NCBI GenBank assembly: GCA_000827265.1
Contig: KN834758.1
Location: 496,001-560,000 of the forward strand
DNA: 64,000 nt
From: Collybiopsis luxurians FD-317 M1
Taxonomy: Eukaryota > Basidiomycota > Agaricomycetes > Agaricales > Omphalotaceae
Reading direction: 5' to 3'
Notes under the pieces: model-generated
What the model saw: the letters and a program-made list of their open reading frames with translations, nothing else
What the model was told of the DNA's origin: nothing
Database searches by the model: none
Shown here: piece by piece, positions 61,266 to 64,000 of the stretch
How positions within the stretch are numbered: the first letter of the stretch is position 1
Layout: the number at the start of each line of letters is the position of its first letter
Made by a program: the position numbers and the translations under genes

Positions 61266-63077
61266 ATGGACCTTGAATATCCTAGCTGCGTTTCTTCCAT
61301 TGTCCAAACAACCGAAATGCGAAAAAATCTTTCGATAAATTCGCTACTCAACCCTGCCCCTCTTCTTTCATTTGAAGACGTCTCTCTTATTCCCCGTTAC
61401 TCGACCAGCGACATTGGTAATCTCCATCTGGTCGATACTTTCCACAAACGCGAACGACGCACTGCCGCGAGAAGCAAATTATTCAGACAATCGCCATACC
61501 CGCCCGCACACGAACGTTTCCGTCAAAACCGGCATAGCATCTCTGCGCGGTTTCCTTATGGCGAGAATGCTGATAGCGGTAATATCGACCCGACCGCGAC
61601 ACGCGAACAGAGGCACTGTACTAACCCCCCAAAACGCGGTCGGATTACTTTAGACGCGTTTCTAGATGGAGTTGACCAGGAGAGGAAAGCTCACATTGAG
61701 CTGGAGAGGCAGGCTCGTCAATCCAGAGTTGAGTGGCTGAAATACGAGGCTAGTCGAATGGAAGTCCCTCGGTTAATCCAACATTCGCCATTGGAGACGA
61801 GGGCACTAGCAAAGTGGCTAGCAGACATTCTTTGTTATTCGCTTTTGGGCGAACAAACAGGTAAGAGGCAGTATCTCCTGTAGATGCTAGGGCTTTGTTC
61901 TTACCGATGTTTCTAGAGTCCAGCGGGGAGCTGGCGAAGGAGCTTCGGAGGGATCTTAGAGCGCTACTTCGCTCGTGTATAAACCCCTTTACTTCTATGC
62001 TTTTCCTTTCCCTTTTTTACATTCGGAAATTATTCCCCTCTGGCCTCCGGATAATCCACGGATACCCCGTTCATGATCAGGCCAAGATCGTCTTTCGAGC
62101 GTTCTGTATCGCCCTCTTACTCGCGTTCAAATGGCTGGACGACTTTGAGCCCCGTATTGGAGACAGACCGCCGATAGTAGAGGACGATCATTGGAGAGAA
62201 AAGCGTAAAGATCCCACAAAGTATCGGAGTTGCTGGTCAGTAGTAGCTTCTTGCCGTATTTTCGCCATGGTCATATCGCTAATGCTTACTGACGTACAGG
62301 TCCGACTTTATGACTATGTCTATCGCCGAGGTCCAAGCAGTCGAGGTCTCTGCTCTGGTTGTGCTAGATTGGAATATCTCGATTTCGACCCCAGACTGGT
62401 ACTTTTGGCTGGACGAGCTTCATGATTACACAGTTGTAGAGCCAGAAAGCACAAGTTACGCAACCGTTGCGCAGTTGATTGTCGCAGCGCAAGAAGAGCT
62501 AGACCAGACGTGTCCAGATGCCTCGTTCATGAGCAGTTTGTCCCTGGAAGGTTCCCGGGCTAGGTCACCCGAGCCCTTGAGTCGCTTGGCACGCGCTCTC
62601 CTCGTTGGCATCAATCCTCCCTTCGAGTCGCCGTTCCCAGTCACACCGGAATATGCTTTAGAAGTTGAAACCGGCTGGGCATCATCTAGTCGTAGGGAAC
62701 TGTGCTGTTCTTCGGAGATTGATGGGGGCCAGTGGGCGACACCTACGGAACTGCGTCACTCTTCAGAAGGCTGGGCGTCACCTGTCTGTTTCACCGCAGA
62801 ACTGCGCTGTTCTGAAGACGAGATTGTTCGTGGGCCAACAAGAGTGATTGGATATGCTCCCGGGCCATCACCTTATACCTTGACTCTAAGCGATTCGGAA
62901 CACTCGAGGGATTCCGATTCGTCGATCGACTTTCTACATCACGAAGACATTCGAGCGAGAATCCCGCATGCTGGGGTTCAGCGCGACGACTCCCCTTTGT
63001 ATGACGATTCACAACCGCTGACACCCGTCTTTCTTGACCCATGGAATTGCTATACTGCAACAGGACTTTACTTGTAG
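61266..63077 (+). CDS. Cyclin of the PCL/PHO80-like group
   Basis: Regulatory partner of a cyclin-dependent kinase such as Pho85/Cdk5 type. Exons 61266-61860, 61917-62235 and 62300-63077 give 563 residues. The first 150 residues are basic and disordered. A cyclin box follows: INPFTSMLFLSLFYIRKLF, VFRAFCIALLLAFKWLDD (equivalent of the ALLLANKFLDD helix), W...SDFMTMSIAEVQAVEVSALVVLDWNISI and WYFWLDEL. The lysine and glutamate expected for CDK contact are present in FKWLDD and MSIAEV. The C-terminal 200 residues are Ser/acidic-rich with repeated R-E/A-L-C/R-x-S and WASP/WATP units (three similar turns at about 62690-62820). Confidence 0.82.
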
Positions 63078-63398
63078 AGTAAATTATTTGTTAGACATTC
63101 AAATATCACGTAGCGTACTACTTATTTCAATTGTAATGGATTCACCTGTACATCTGCGCTTCGACGCGCTCCGGACGCGGATTTAGCTTTCTAACTGGTG
63201 CGTGACTCGGGCACTGAATAATGCAATCAGCTAGCCCGAGCATTTTGAGTCTTAATGAATTCGTTCAAAGTTCGATGGCGTTCGATACTAATACAACTCC
63301 AAGTGACTAATCGCACGTGAGACCAGGGCTGTGGACGCGCAACAACTCTTTCCTTCGTCTCTTTCATCTCAACCTTTTTATATCATACACAAGGACCA
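63078..63398. other. Intergenic region cyclin gene-UBA1
   Basis: Holds the UBA1 promoter; a pyrimidine-rich stretch and TTTTTATATC lie just before the ATG. No gene seen. Confidence 0.5.
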
Positions 63399-64000
63399 AT
63401 GAGCGATCTACAATCTACTACAGCGATGGATATCGACGAGACGGCCATCGATGAAGGCCTCTACTCACGCCAGCTGTACGCAGGATCAGCAATCTACTTG
63501 ATTCTTGATCTAACTTTTCTCATTTCTAGCTACGTGCTGGGTCACGAAGGTATGCTGGAGACGCATTCGTAGCGCACCGCTAATTCCCGATCTAGCCATG
63601 AAGAAGATGGCAACCTCGAACGTGTTAATTGTCGGAATGCAAGGTCTCGGTGTCGAAATAGGTCGCGTCTTTCTCTTTATAATCATTGCCAATCTACTGA
63701 AAACTCCCCAGCCAAGGATGTTGTGCTCGCTGGTGTTAAATCTGTTACTGTTTACGATCCGGAACCAGTTAGGGTTGAGGATTTGAGTTCTCAGGTGAAT
63801 TGATCGTACTCTGAAGCGGCTTATCCAGTGCTCATAGCCTTGCAGTTCTTTTTGCGCGAGGGAGACGTTGGCAAACCTCGTGCAGAGGTTACTGTGCCCA
63901 GATTAGCAGAGTTGAACGCGTATGTTCCAGTTCGTAACCTGGGCGGACAAGCTGGACAAGAGATCAGCGTGGACCTCGTAAAGGGTTTCCAGGTCAGTTT
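63399..64000 (+). CDS. UBA1: Ubiquitin-activating enzyme E1, 5' part (runs off the right edge)
   Basis: Adenylates ubiquitin and passes it to E2 enzymes. The N-terminus MSDLQSTTAMDIDETAIDEGLYSRQLYVLGHEAM is typical of Uba1 after removing two introns. The first adenylation-fold segment reads [39 protein letters not shown], then FFLREGDVGKPRAEV and LAELNAYVPVRN. Exon 2 (63530-63549) is only 20 nt and encodes the YVLGHE junction. The last exon seen ends at 63992 with a GTCAGT donor. Only about 120 of roughly 1000 residues are in the window. Confidence 0.95.

Overview
The window looks like nuclear DNA of a filamentous basidiomycete, most likely an agaricomycete. Almost every gene is interrupted by introns of about 45-70 nt with GT...AG ends and CTNAC/CTAAT-like branch sites. 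Genes are packed closely on both strands. The recognisable proteins are fungal: a Lys12-type homoisocitrate dehydrogenase (alpha-aminoadipate lysine pathway), mitochondrial acetylornithine aminotransferase, a Cld1/Ict1-type hydrolase and a Kar9/GAR-type microtubule protein. Gene models were spliced by hand from the sequence; where I state that lengths close in frame, I summed the exons. Names rest on remembered family motifs, not on a database search.

Left part (1-15.5 kb): a secreted A1 aspartic protease cut by the left edge (minus); about 1.6 kb with no gene I can support; then two neighbouring plus-strand genes for long disordered/coiled-coil proteins that share the same C-terminal CX2C...HX4H element. 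A minus-strand gene follows for a 702-residue protein with about 20 Trp-Gly/Gly-Trp dipeptides, the composition of Argonaute-hook proteins. After it comes a small single-pass membrane protein.

Middle (15.5-36.4 kb): mostly housekeeping genes. In order: lys12 and a divergent SDR, an ABHD/Cld1-like hydrolase, a CX2C...HX3C zinc-finger-like gene, cwc21 (spliceosome), arg8, hem1 (ALA synthase), fmn1 (riboflavin kinase), an NDUFAF6-like complex I assembly factor divergent from psf1 (GINS), a long disordered protein with a PIP-box-like N-terminus and repeated PSSQS motifs, and a second SDR.

Decayed island (36.4-39.6 kb): a tRNA-like relic, a perfect 14-bp hairpin, a probable tRNA-Trp with a 6-nt intron, a 157-bp broken copy of the last exon of a neighbouring gene, a pseudogene of a secreted/membrane glycoprotein, and then the intact donor of the broken copy.

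Right part (39.6-64 kb): an LRR protein, a 1763-residue Kar9/GAR protein, a Cyc2-like mitochondrial reductase, dihydroorotase, a kinesin-8, a p24 cargo receptor divergent from RanBP1, mitochondrial ClpX divergent from Cactin, a PCL-type cyclin, and the 5' part of the ubiquitin-activating enzyme gene uba1, cut by the right edge. Several divergent pairs have only 54-165 bp between start codons, so shared promoters are likely. No CRISPR, rRNA or intact transposon was seen.
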